Of a stretch of 64,000 bases of DNA, positions 12,390 through 22,992 are shown piece by piece. This stretch comes from Melampsora larici-populina 98AG31 (taxonomy: Eukaryota; Basidiomycota; Pucciniomycetes; Pucciniales; Melampsoraceae), in contig NW_006768778.1 in assembly GCF_000204055.1 (NCBI RefSeq), positions 387,536-451,535 of the forward strand, given 5' to 3'. The notes under the pieces are model-generated. The model was not told where the DNA came from, searched no databases, and was given only the letters and a program-made list of their open reading frames with translations. Numbering within the stretch: position 1 is the stretch's first letter; the number at the start of each line of letters is the position of its first letter. A program made the position numbers and the translations under genes.

Positions 12390-13644
12390 CACCCCCTTTG
12401 GTAACACATATGTAACATGTGTGACCAAATGTGCACCACCAAAAATGCGCAGTGATATTTGGTTGCACATGCAACCCAAAATCATCATTTGGTAAACCCA
12501 AGTGCGACAAAAGGCACACACATATTTTTGCATATATATGCAAAAATCATGTGTATTCATGAAAACAAAAAAAAGTTGTTTATTTGTTGTATATATGCAA
12601 CTTTGTGGGTGTGTGACTCTCTATTGCTCTTGGTTCTCATCTCATCATGGTCAGTTTTTTCTTACTTGTTTCTTTTCCTCATTTTTTCTATCTTTTTCTT
12701 CCCCTCAACACTCCATATCAAACCTCTGACTCACTAATCTTTTTGGGTTTTTCACACATTGTCTTGTTCTAACATTCCTCCCTTTCTGTTACTTTTCACA
12801 CCAATACCAACTCGACTCCCTTTGATCGACTTGAATCATTATTTCAACACAAATTCAACACTTATTCACTTTAAACAAAGCTTATTCAATCAAAATATAT
12901 CATAATCATACAAAATCAAAACTAAATCATATGTATCATGATTGGGTTCATTTAAATTAGATTCTTTCAAATCAAAAAATTATGATTTTATATGCAAAGC
13001 AAATCATGATCCATTCAAATCAAACACAAATCATTTACATTATTCTTGTTCTCTTGAATCAGAATCTTATTTTAAATTGGATACTCATTAGCCTCCAAAT
13101 TTGATGTTTTTAGCTAGACTACCCAAACTGTTTTAAAACCAGTAGCCTAACTTTTAGATAAATCTTGAACTTTTTTCTGTTTTGGTAAACAACCTTCACA
13201 ACATTGAGTGATCCCAATTTGTTCAGGAGCATAATCAAACTATGATAATTTCAAAGATGATTACTAAACATGAAACATGAATGAAAAGTCTTATCTTGTG
13301 ACCATCTATCCTACCTTGTATAAACAAGTGCAAAGCAGAACTGAATCGGTGTTGATGGAAACAAAGATGAGGGAGATGAAGGGGAAATGAGAAGAAACAA
13401 GTGATTTGTACTCAATTCACTCATGGACAATGAATGATCAAGTCAAATGATGCATATATTGACTTTACCAAATGGCAAAGTTATGGTGAACTTGTCAAAA
13501 ATTGTATAATGGAACCTTTGAAAAGTTTACCAAATGTCTTCAATCAAGGGATACGTATACATACACACACAGTGAGAAAATTTCTCACTGTGATACAAAA
13601 GTTGCATATGTAACTTTATGCAACTTTTGTTACCAAAGGGGGTG
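12390..13644. repeat. MITE-like element with exact 16-bp TIRs
   Basis: CACCCCCTTTGGTAAC at 12390-12405 is repeated exactly in inverse at 13629-13644. GTA stands immediately outside both ends, consistent with a 3-bp target duplication. The interior (1.2 kb) is AT-rich with several small palindromes (for example around 12531-12546 and the 21-nt near-palindrome at 13570-13590) and C/T-rich stretches, but no transposase. PIF/Harbinger elements also make 3-bp duplications, though usually TWA, so the superfamily is open. Confidence 0.55.
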
Positions 13645-13875
13645 GTAACTACCATGCATTACAACATCTTCTGTATCTAATCTTATAACAGACTACCAAG
13701 CTTTTACAATAGCTGCTTTGGGTTAACTAAACACCCAAAAGAAAAGTGTACAAGAGATTGAAGCAGAGGCAAAAAGAGACAGAAAATAAAGGGGCATAAA
13801 TATTGCATAAGTTGTAAGTGAGAAAAAGTAAAAAATTGACAATAAATTATGTGTTCTAATCATCTAGATAAGTTT

Positions 13876-14801
13876 TCAAATATTTAAATCTGCCAGTGTT
13901 TTGTATGAATTGCACAATCTAAGGGCAAGCTTTTGGTGTATTGAGTAATTTTCTTGCTGAATTTGTGTTGACCTTGATTTTTGCTTTCTTGATTTGTTTT
14001 TGGAACAGTTGTTGTTGTTCTTTGTATTTTCTGCAGTAGATGAGAAAATGTGCCAATGTTTCAGTTGCAAAACACGTGTCCCAGAGGTCATTCTCTTTGA
14101 CTCCTATTCTGTGTAGCAACTTTTGTAGCAGGCAGTGGCCACATTGTGATTGAAATATTGATGCTGCTTGTCCTTCTTCTAGTTGGCCAAGGTGTCAGCT
14201 ATCCATTTATTTTTTGTTTTATATGTTTTGATAGATACAGCTTCCCTGAATCCCTTGTGTCAATTGTTGCTTGTGTGTGTCATAGAAGGCAGCCTAGGCT
14301 GATTGGTAACATCATAGGTTCCAAATTTCCTTCTGCCGCTTCCTTGGCTGCTTGGTCTACCTTTTCATTAAGCTCAATTCCTTTGTGTCCGGGAGTCCAA
14401 TAAAGTCATAGTTGAAGCTGCTTGTGTAAAATCCTGTGAGTCCTCAGTAGGCATTGTGTGAGGTATCGCAGTGTCTTTGCGGCCTGTGGTTTTGCCAGTA
14501 AGTTGAGTGCTATTTGGCTATCACTAAATATAGCTAATGAGCTGTATTTGTCTGGGTTTGCATCAGTACTTGGTTTGAAATTGAACATTTCTATCATTAA
14601 AGCTATCTCCATTTTGGATTGGATATGCCCTCCAGCGGCCCAAATGCTTGGTTTGCTGTTAGTTCATTGGTTGCCACTGCAGACCCTCTGCCAACATCTG
14701 ATATAAATGATCCATCTGTAGGTTGTGTTGCTGAAAGGAAGGAGAGGCTTGCTAGTACCCCTGATAGCACCACCAAAGCCCCATTGTCTTGCTGGAGCTA
14801 A
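13876..14801 (-). pseudogene. Decayed LINE (non-LTR retrotransposon) 3' end with RNase H
   Basis: Read on the minus strand, broken frames recover a C-terminal RNase H domain: TDGSFISDVGRG (about 14720), MEIALMIEM (E motif, 14612), FSDSQIALNLL (14530) and WTPGHKGIELNEK...DQAAKEAA (14400-14300), followed by a Cys/His segment (CFATETLAHFLIYC, about 14060) of the kind that ends LINE ORF2 proteins. An in-frame TGA separates the third and fourth motifs (14406-14408), and frameshifts separate the others. The reverse transcriptase part is missing. The order matches I/Tad-like LINEs that carry RNase H. Inactive fragment. Confidence 0.7.
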
Positions 14802-15607
14802 AATTCAATTTTTAGCAAATATGTTTGTTGTGGAACCTGGAGCCAAAAAGCCAAATTTTTGGATTTTTCTTTTTTAAGGTCATTGTGCCCTTGGAGCCAA
14901 AGCCACCTGCTTTTTATTCTAAAATTTTATGTGCCTTGTTTCCACAGAGCTATTCTATGTAGTCATAACGGCCACAGTCTCAGTCCAGCCAAAAACTGAA
15001 GAATCACCTAGACACACCATTTTTAAGCACTTTCACTCTCCACAAAGTAGTCACAAGGAAATGTCCACCAGCCAAAGCAAACTCTTTGACACAGATACAA
15101 TACTCTCCAAATATCCTTGAAACCTGTGTGGTATCTGTAAGATAACAAAGAAAGGAGGTTTGTTTTATTCAATTTGCCATTGTGGTCTTCAGAAGAATGG
15201 AAGTAAACTCTAAGGTACATGTAGTTGGAATGTGGAGGTACACTGGGAATCCATTGTGAATAATCCATCAAATTTCACTTAAATTACAAAGAAAGGTCTG
15301 AATCCACCACAGTCAATCTGATATAAGCTCTTGGTACATATGTCATATAGAGCCATGCAAGGAAAAGACCATACTTCACTCATACCAATCAGCTCAATCT
15401 GTGTCAAGCAACAAGGAACTTTTGAACCTTCTGCTCCACATCGACCTGCCAAAAAATAACAATGAAAACAAGTTTTTTCAATGTCTGAAGGCTGTGGACT
15501 TTCTAAATTCTCATTTCTAAAAATATCCTTCTTTCACCATTTTCTCCAATTTTTTTTGTTTCATCCAAGGCCTTTGAAATGCCCAAATCCAAGTTCCCCA
15601 GATGTTT
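14802..15607. other. Repeat-like intergenic DNA, target of the gypsy insertion
   Basis: No gene. The stretch at about 14816-14900 (TGTTTGTTGTGGAACCTGGAG and following) resembles the sequence just right of the gypsy element (from 21546), suggesting that the gypsy inserted into or near a copy of the same older repeat family. The base just before the LTR is the end of TGTTT (15603-15607), the left target duplication. Confidence 0.5.
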
Positions 15608-15792
15608 TGTTATGATCACAGACAGGGGTTGGGACGAGGGAGGAGGGTTATCCTATCAAGGTTGGTCTTTGTATTGTGATTGTCGGATAAGGAGAAAAGA
15701 GCATCTGTACAATGTGGGATGGTACAAGCTACTAGCTACGAATCCGTGACATGTGTAATGTATGTCAGTCCCGTGAAACCCAGTTCATAACA
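15608..15792 (-). repeat. 3' LTR of the gypsy element
   Basis: 185 bp, TG...CA bounded. It differs from the other LTR by an A/G near its outer third (CACAGAC versus CACGGAC) and an A/T (GAGGAGGG versus GAGGTGGG). The 10-nt block ATTGTCGGAT at 15679-15688 is the counterpart of the proposed self-priming site. Confidence 0.95.
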
Positions 15793-15805
15793 GTATCCCC
15801 CTTTT
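15793..15805 (-). promoter_or_regulatory. Polypurine tract of the gypsy element
   Basis: In element sense AAAAGGGGGATAC lies directly before the 3' LTR, the expected place for the plus-strand primer. A second purine run (AAGGGGGAG) lies about 20 bp upstream. Confidence 0.65.
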
Positions 15806-15884
15806 ATGCCCAAACTCCCCCTTGCAAGTTCTGCATTCTTCCACGGGCAGCATTAAAAAACCCAGTGGGAAAAAGCTTGCCCTC

Positions 15885-18800
15885 TCACTTTTTTCGCCGC
15901 GTCCTCTTGTATTTACTTGATGCTGTAGGAAATTTTGAGTTAAATTGATCAATTAATGCCTTGCAGTTGCCTAAATTCGTTGTTGGTTCCCATGAATTTT
16001 GCTCAGTCCCAAATCCCTTCCAGCTGATGAGGTATTCTCGTCTTTTGTTTCTCATTCTACAATCTAAAACATCAGATACTTCCCATTCCGTATTGCCTTC
16101 GATGTAGATTGGCGCAGGTTCTGGTTCCTGTCTTCCTTCAATTTCGTCGATTTCGTGTTTACGTAATACTGATATGTGGAATACTGGGTGTACTCCCTTC
16201 ATCGAGATTGGTAAATTCAGTTTGTAAGTGGATCTGGAAATCTTTTTGAGTATAGAGAAAGGACCTAGCCAACGGTGCTCCAATTTGGGGCTGGGTCGTG
16301 TCGTAGATATATTCTTGTTACTTAACCAAACTTGGTCTCCAACTTGCCATTCTGGAGTACTTCTAATTTTCCTGTCGAATTGAATCTTCATTTCTTCTTG
16401 ACTTGCTTGTAAACATTCTTTCAACTTGTCTTGAACCTCTTGTAAAGTCTTGAGTCTTTCCTCCACTGACGGTACACATTGTTCACCTAGAGGTATGCCT
16501 CCAAAAGTAGGGTTATACCCCTAGTTAGCTTTGAATGGGGAGACTCCTATTGAAGCGTGATCTTTATTATTATAAGAAAACTCAGCGGTTGGCAGTAGGG
16601 CTTCCCAGTCGTCCTGCCGGTATCCGATAAAATGTTGCAAGTATTGCTCAATACTTTTGTTGACAATCTCTGACTGACCGTCAGTGCGTGGGTGGAACGA
16701 TGTTGAGGGTTTCAATATGATTCCAAGTCTTTTGTTGAGTTCTTGTGTGATCTGTGAAATAAAGATACTACCACGATCAGATATTATTGTCTTTGGTGTG
16801 CCGTGAAGTTTCCAAACTTCTTTCAGTAAAAGATCAGCCAATTGCTCCGAGTTCATACTCTCGTTGCACGGGATAAAGTGGGCCATTTTAGTGAGCCTAT
16901 CGACCACTGTCAAGATGCTGTCCTTTCCATTGGAAATTGGAAGTTTCGTGATCATATCGTAGCTGATGTCCGTCCACGGGCCCGCTGGTATTGGCAGTGG
17001 CTCAAGGGATCCGTATGGTTTCTTTGTAGAACTTTTGACTCTTAGACATGAAGTGCAGCCGTCTATGTACTTATTCACATATGCTTTTATTGAGGGCCAT
17101 GTGAAACACCTCTTGATTAGTCCTAGTGTCTTAGCTCGACCCGGGTGTCCTGCCAGGAGTCCATCATGTCGGCTTCTTGTGATTTTCAGTTTCAACACAT
17201 CGTCATCAGGCACTTTGATTCTGTCGTGGTGATATATGAGTCCGTCCTTTACTTGATAATCCGCGATTGTTGTTCGAATTCTTGAAGATATAGGGTTCTC
17301 GATGATCCTCATGAGTTCTTGCAGCCGTGATGATGTTCTAGTCTTTTCCCGTATCTCTTCAATGATTGAATTGTCCGTGATTGTTGCCTCATCTGTAGCA
17401 TCGTCGATCTGTATCTCTTCTATATCCTTGATTCCTAAGATGTCCACATCAAACCAGTGGTCAGCATTCTCCAAATGTACGTCTTCGTTTTCAAAGCAGG
17501 ATTCCAAGCTTGAGACTTCAATGAGAGTTTCTTCGTTGATGTTTTCCGGTCGAAGTAATTGGCCGAATGTGAGTCTTTTGTCTTCTGTTGGAGCGAGGTC
17601 CGGTCGTCGTGACAGCGCATCAGATTTGGCATTCATGTGACCTGGTCTGAACTTGATTATGAAATCAAAACAACCCAGGGTTTCCGCCCAACGTGCTTGT
17701 CGTCTAGTGAGTTGCTTCGTCGTCATGAAAGATTCGAGATTGCGGTGATCAGTGTAGACAACTACTTCAAGTCTGTTGGGGTTCCCTTCTAAGTAGTGTC
17801 TCCATTCCTTGAATGAAGCCACGATTGCAAGGAGTTCCTTATCGAATATTTCGTAATTTCTCTCCGCTTGAACTAGTGATCGTGAAAGGAAAGCCACGGG
17901 GTGAATCTGACCGTCCTTGTCGCATCGTTGAGATAAGACTGCTCCCAGGGCGAAGTCAGAGCAATCACATTTGAGTAAGAATGGCCTGTAGGGATCCGCG
18001 ATCTTCAGAACAGGGGCTGAGGTGAAAGATCTCTTCAGACTGTCAAAAGCGTTCCTGCATCTCTCGTCCCAGATGAATGGCGTTGTGTTCTTTGTGAGGT
18101 CGTGCAGTGGACGTGTTGTGCTGGAAAAATGATCTATGAATCTTCGGTAGAAATTGGAAAAACCTATAAATCGTTGGAGCTCGGTGACGTTCCGCGGTTC
18201 TGGCCAGTCGGTTACAGCCTTTACCTTCATTGGGTCCATCCTGACTTGATTATGAGATATAATCAGTCCTAAATACTCCACCTGATCCTTAGAGAACTCG
18301 CACTTCTCGGGCTTCAACCATAGTTGATGGTTCTCAAAGATGTCCAATACGCTGTCAACTGCCGCCTCGTGATTTTCACCCTTCTTAGTGTGAATTAAGG
18401 TGTCATCTAAGAAAACTGCTACGTCCCGTCCTATACGTCCCACAAAGATATCCTGCATGAAATATTGAAAGTAGCCAGGTGCTCCTGTGGGACCAAAAGG
18501 CATCGTCAGTGGTGCAAATTGTCCGTCTTTACAAATGAATGCCAACTTGTCTTCGTCGCCTTCCGCCACACGCAGGTTACCGTAAGCGTTGCGCATATCT
18601 AATTTAGTGTATTTATCTGAGTCTAGCAGACTGTCGACCAGATCCATTGTCAAAGGTAATGGGTACTTATTTTTCACTGTCAGTGCGTTAAGTTTGCGAT
18701 AGTCAAAGCAGGGCCTGAGGTTTCCGTCCTTCTTACCAGTGAATAGCACCGGTGCTGCCCACGGTGACGTGGTCCGACGTATGGTTCCATTGGCCAGGCC

Positions 18801-20027
18801 GGTATTGACCAGTTCACTTAAAGCTGCGTTCTCAGCTGGAGATAGCGGTATCACTCGACTCGCTTGTGGTTGAGCGCCAGGGACTAGTTCGACCTTGAAG
18901 TCGTAACATCTTCGTGGTGGAAGTCTTTGGGCTTTGGACTTGACAAATAAGTGTAGGTGGCGGTGGTAATGAGATGGTACAAGTTCTTCGACTGATTTCG
19001 GGGGGGTATCCTTCTTGCCTTCGGCTGCTAGTCTAGCTGATGTCAACCATGAAGTTTTTGCCGCGTGGATCTCGACATCTGGATTATTCAGGGAAGGATC
19101 CTGCTGGCCAGCTTGTTCTTGTATAGGGATAGGAGGTAGGGGAATATCATGCTCACATTGCGGGGGTGTTAGCGTATCATCACTGACACACACCCCCTTG
19201 TCAAAATCCCTAGCTTCCCTCACGGGATCCATTTGTCCAGGTGAGAGGTTTCCCGGGATTGACGACACTGCTTCAGCAGTTGCAATGCGGTCTTTGTATA
19301 TTGGCGCGTTGGTACATGCTCGTGTTGTTGGTTTGGGATCACTCAAGTTTTCTAGGAAGGATAAAGGCTTGCCAGCTGAAACGGGGTGATGATCAATAGA
19401 AGTAGAAATATACGCACATTGCGGGGGTGTTAGTGTATCATGAATGACACACACCCCCTCGCCAAATCTCCTAGCGTCCCTCACGGGCTCCAAATTGGGT
19501 CCAGGTGAGAGTGTTGTCGGGTTTGACGACGTTGTTGTAGCAACGGCAACGGTGAAGTCGTCCTGTTTGAAGGTTCCCTTCTTCCAGTCGATCTTGTGGC
19601 CGTGGTGAAGAAGCCAAGGCATTCCAAGAATACCATTGTAGGTATCTTTTACTCTGGTAATGACAAATCTTGACGGTGTTGAATCTTCGTTCATGATTAA
19701 GTCAATTTCGTGTGATGATTGGCTGGCTGATCCATCAAAGCCGGATATGTCACGGCTGCTTTCAAAAGCGTAGTCGATGAGTCCTGTCCTGTTCGCGAAG
19801 GACTCACCTAGCACATTATGCGTGGCTCCTGAGTCAATCAAGAGGAGGGAACTAAGAGGCGCGGTGGTTGTGGCTCGGGAAGTGTGGGGCACATGGAGTT
19901 CAGTTCTAAAAAATAGCCTTGGATCATTGTTATTGCACATTACAACTTGGCTAGAACCTAACTCTACTAACTCCTCTACTTCCACTTTGCTCGAGATTGG
20001 CACAACGTTCAGTCTCGAGCTTTGCCA
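15885..20027 (-). CDS. pol: Pol polyprotein of the gypsy element, one in-frame stop
   Basis: Counting residues from the GTG codon at 20003: aspartic protease DSGA near 55; reverse transcriptase with the FLDD catalytic box near 530; RNase H (CDCSDFALGAVLSQ) near 680 with TDHRNLESF; integrase HHCC finger (HDGLLAGHPGR ... CTSC) near 940-990; DDE core with D near 1016, D in ISDRGS near 1075 and E in DGQSEIV near 1112; then a C-terminal chromodomain (EWEVSDVLD ... EYLISWKGFG ... SWEP) at about 16100-15930. A TAG at 16521-16523, where family members usually have an aromatic residue after FKAN, interrupts the frame, which then stays open in the same phase to 15885. It would give a Pol lacking the integrase tail and chromodomain unless read through. 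Confidence 0.9.
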
Positions 20028-21247
20028 TTTTTTGACGCGTCGGCTCTGCTGGTACCTTCTCCTCTATCCTCTTGATGTTCACCCTTACTACATAATGAGG
20101 CTATCTTGATTTCTAATTCAGCTATACGACTCTTATACCCGTTCTTTCCCTTAAAGTTGGTAGGGTTGCGATTGGGTTTTCGATCCGGGCAGTCGGTAGA
20201 GATGTGGTCGTGACAATTACATTTGAAACATAGTCCAGCTCGTAGTCTTTTGGTTCTTTCTTCGTCAGACAGTCGTGTGTACGTGCTTGAAAGGTCCATG
20301 GCATTAGGGTCAATCGGAGTGGTAATAGGTGTGGTGCTGGTGTCTGTTGCTCCGTGTAATTTGTTGTCGATCTTGATGGCGAGGTTAGATATTTGTTCAA
20401 TAGATGTGAATGGTTCTTGTACTAATACCATGGCGACGCGGATTTCCTTCTTGAGGCCTTGTTCAAATTGGCTGATGAGAGTCGGAACTTCCCATCCTGT
20501 GTGTGACGCGTGCAAATTAAATTCGTGTGTATATGTAGCTACACTTCCTTTTTGAGTCAAACTGCGTAAGGCTTTCTCGGCCTTTGTCTTCTTTTCTGTG
20601 TCGAAGTACATAGCTTTAAAGTTTTGCACAAAACGATCAAAAGTTACTAGATGAGATGTATCAGGGTCAAACAGTTTGTTGGTCAACGGTTGCGCCCAAC
20701 TGCTTGCCGTGCCTGTGAGATAAGACATTGCGAATATGACTTTGGTACGGTCATCCGGGAATTGATACGGGTGGGCCATGATATAAAATTGAACCTGACT
20801 GGCAAATACTTCAGCCGGTACGCCGCGAACTCCATGGAACTTGTCCGGGGTTGCAACCTTAGGACCTTTAGTCTGAGGGGCAGTATCAACAGGGGTGGGT
20901 GCCGTCTGCATAGGTTGAGACTCTGCAGCGGGTTGTTGCTGAGTTCGCATGTTTTTGGCTAATCTTTCCTCGGCCTGCAATTGCAAGGCGCGTTCTTGGC
21001 TTAGTGCATTGGTAAGTTCATTCAATTGTCGTTGAATGTCTTCCATGCTGACGGTGTCGGTGTTAGAGAGGGCGTCCGCGTCCACAAATGATGGGCCTGT
21101 TTCACTTTCGGAGTCGACGTCTTCGTCGAAGGTTTGGGTACTGAATGTCGGTGACGTTGTGGCGTTGTATGGGTTGGTATTAGAAGCGCTGTAGGTGGTG
21201 GTAGTAGTGGTGATAAGGTTTTGTTTATTTAAAGTTTCTTCAATCAA
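20009..21247 (-). CDS. gag: Gag polyprotein of the gypsy element
   Basis: 412 residues from ATG at 21247. The N-terminal third is Thr/Ser/Asn/Gln-rich; the middle (TPDKFHGVRGVPAEVF to roughly residue 270) is the capsid-like retrotransposon gag region; near residues 340-355 is a zinc knuckle CFKCNCHDHISTDC (C-x2-C-x4-H-x4-C) that would bind RNA. It ends in a Lys/Arg-rich tail. Intact. It overlaps pol, which lies in the -1 frame. Confidence 0.9.
   Translation of the reverse strand: MIEETLNKQNLITTTTTTYSASNTNPYNATTSPTFSTQTFDEDVDSESETGPSFVDADALSNTDTVSMEDIQRQLNELTNALSQERALQLQAEERLAKNMRTQQQPAAESQPMQTAPTPVDTAPQTKGPKVATPDKFHGVRGVPAEVFASQVQFYIMAHPYQFPDDRTKVIFAMSYLTGTASSWAQPLTNKLFDPDTSHLVTFDRFVQNFKAMYFDTEKKTKAEKALRSLTQKGSVATYTHEFNLHASHTGWEVPTLISQFEQGLKKEIRVAMVLVQEPFTSIEQISNLAIKIDNKLHGATDTSTTPITTPIDPNAMDLSSTYTRLSDEERTKRLRAGLCFKCNCHDHISTDCPDRKPNRNPTNFKGKNGYKSRIAELEIKIASLCSKGEHQEDRGEGTSRADASKNGKARD
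20027..20033 (-). promoter_or_regulatory. Putative -1 frameshift site between gag and pol
   Basis: In gag frame the sense strand reads A AAA AAT, an X-XXY-YYZ slippery heptamer, 15 nt before the gag stop. Pol lies in the -1 frame and is open across it with no ATG of its own nearby, so slipping here would make Gag-Pol. No downstream pseudoknot was checked. Confidence 0.55.
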
Positions 21248-21349
21248 TGGTAAATCTAATCTATTAAAATCTTCTGCTTGATTCTCCTCGGTTTTAATCT
21301 AATTTCTTTCGTTCGATTTTCTTTGGAGTCCTCGTCGCTCGTCAGTTAG

Positions 21350-21359
21350 ATCCGACAAT
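21350..21359 (-). promoter_or_regulatory. Putative self-priming minus-strand primer site
   Basis: One base inside the 5' LTR, the sense strand reads ATTGTCGGAT. It does not begin with TGG, so it is not a usual tRNA 3'-end site. Its exact complement ATCCGACAAT lies within the LTR in sense orientation (21441-21432), so the 5' end of the transcript could fold back and prime, as is known for Tf1. The match is 10 nt. Confidence 0.55.
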
Positions 21360-21360
21360 A

Positions 21361-21545
21361 TGTTATGATCACGGACAGGGGTTGGGACGAGGGAGGTGGG
21401 TTATCCTATCAAGGTTGGTCTTTGTATTGTGATTGTCGGATAAGGAGAAAAGAGCATCTGTACAATGTGGGATGGTACAAGCTACTAGCTACGAATCCGT
21501 GACATGTGTAATGTATGTCAGTCCCGTGAAACCCAGTTCATAACA
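21361..21545 (-). repeat. 5' LTR of the gypsy element
   Basis: 185 bp, 183 of 185 identical to the 3' LTR. As the upstream LTR in element sense it should hold the promoter. The block at 21432-21441 is predicted to lie at the transcript start if self-priming works as in Tf1. Confidence 0.95.
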
Positions 21546-21668
21546 TGTTTGTTGTCTGCCTGGAGTCAAATTAGGCAAAATTTGGTACATCGTTTTTCAA
21601 ATGTATGTGGTCAAATTGGAGCCACAATGGGATTTTGGGCAAAAGCCAGCAAATTTACTCAGAGCTAA

Positions 21669-22542
21669 GGCCCCGTTTGGTATGGCTTACAAAAATTGGA
21701 AGAAATGTATTATTTTTTGAAAATAATCTATTTTACACTTTTTCAAAAAAACTTGTTTGTTATCGCTTTTGCCCTCCTTTGCCCCTCTTTTCAAAAGCCA
21801 TTTTTCAGTCAATAATCTATTATTTTGGATCATTTTGAAAGCTGCTCCTGACCAGCTTTCAAGTCTCAATAATCCATTATCAACCTGGGAAAGCCTCAAA
21901 ACTCGGGGCTCTGTCACATCAAGATTCAAGACGACTTCCGATCAAAATCTTGACGACTGCAAACGATTCTTTTTCTATCACGCGAGAAACTTCAAATGTT
22001 CATGTTTATCAACCTTAGTCTGATTTGTATATCTTCAATTGTTGTAACGCGACTTCGATCTTTGCTAACGACTGTGATCCTTACAAGTTCAACTCTCATT
22101 TTGTAATAACTTGACCTTCACAATCACCAATTTGACTTTGGTCTTTCACTCAATTCCTGGTGATAGATAGAAACAACATCACCTGTTTCTTGGTGAACAT
22201 ATAGACTGAGGAGTTCAGACTTGGACCAAGTGATCATTTCACTACTGATTAACTCCATTAATCCATCAATATTCTATCGAGTCATCAATGGATCAATAGC
22301 CAAGTTGTGTTGATCTCTAAACGACTTGACCCATCAAAAATCATGATGATAGTAGATTTTGATTGATATGTAGTCAAGTTTGATGAAATACCAAACAAGA
22401 ACGAACAACATCAATTGATTTTTGCTTTGAAAATTGAATTTCAGATCTGAAAATTGGCTTCATAAAATGATGAATTATGCAATGCATAATCTATTAATTT
22501 CTAATGTATTTATAAAAGCTAAAAGCTATACCAAACGGGGCC
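21669..22542. mobile_element. PIF/Harbinger (Tourist-like) MITE
   Basis: GGCCCCGTTTGGTAT at the left end is matched by ATACCAAACGGGGCC at the right end, and TAA stands directly outside both (21666-21668 and 22543-22545). TIRs starting GGCC..GTTTGG with a 3-bp TWA duplication are typical of PIF/Harbinger MITEs. The 874-bp interior is AT-rich and non-coding. Confidence 0.8.
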
Positions 22543-22992
22543 TAAAAGGGCCAAAAATTGAGTTTTGACACAATGGACCTTTATGACTACACCACCGAGG
22601 CGTCCTGACCGACATAAGGCAGTCAAAATCGACCGTCCTGTGACAGCCTGCGGCTCCGCCGCGAAAGGCGGTACATAGCTGGTCAGACAAATGTCGCCTC
22701 CCCGCTGCCGTGAGGGCGCCAGGGAGACTGATACGAGGGCGGCCTCCTGGCCTCCTTAAGGAGGCCTGCTGCCAGCCCACAGGCGTTCTCCAACACTCGA
22801 CAAAGCCGCCGGGAGACCGCAACTGGGTTATTTTAGAAAGGGTGCCCGCGGTGTGGCAGGGCATCGAGTCTGAATGGATGCACTCTGCACAGTTAAACAA
22901 ACACAATGGCGTGAAAGCCTGACATTTCGCATATTGGGGAAAGGGATATTGAACAATAAGTTTGCACACAATCACAAGAAAGTAATAAAACA

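Larger units (their letters stand above)
15608..21545 (-). mobile_element. Chromodomain Ty3/gypsy LTR retrotransposon, nearly intact
   Basis: 5938-bp element read on the minus strand, with 185-bp LTRs starting TGTTATGA and ending TCATAACA, and a 5-bp target duplication TGTTT (15603-15607 and 21546-21550). The LTRs differ at two positions only, so insertion is fairly recent. Order from the right LTR: possible self-priming site, gag, pol (protease, reverse transcriptase, RNase H, integrase, chromodomain), purine tract, left LTR. Pol-last integrase plus C-terminal chromodomain places it in the chromoviruses, near Tf1/sushi. One in-frame stop in pol is the only defect found. Confidence 0.95.
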
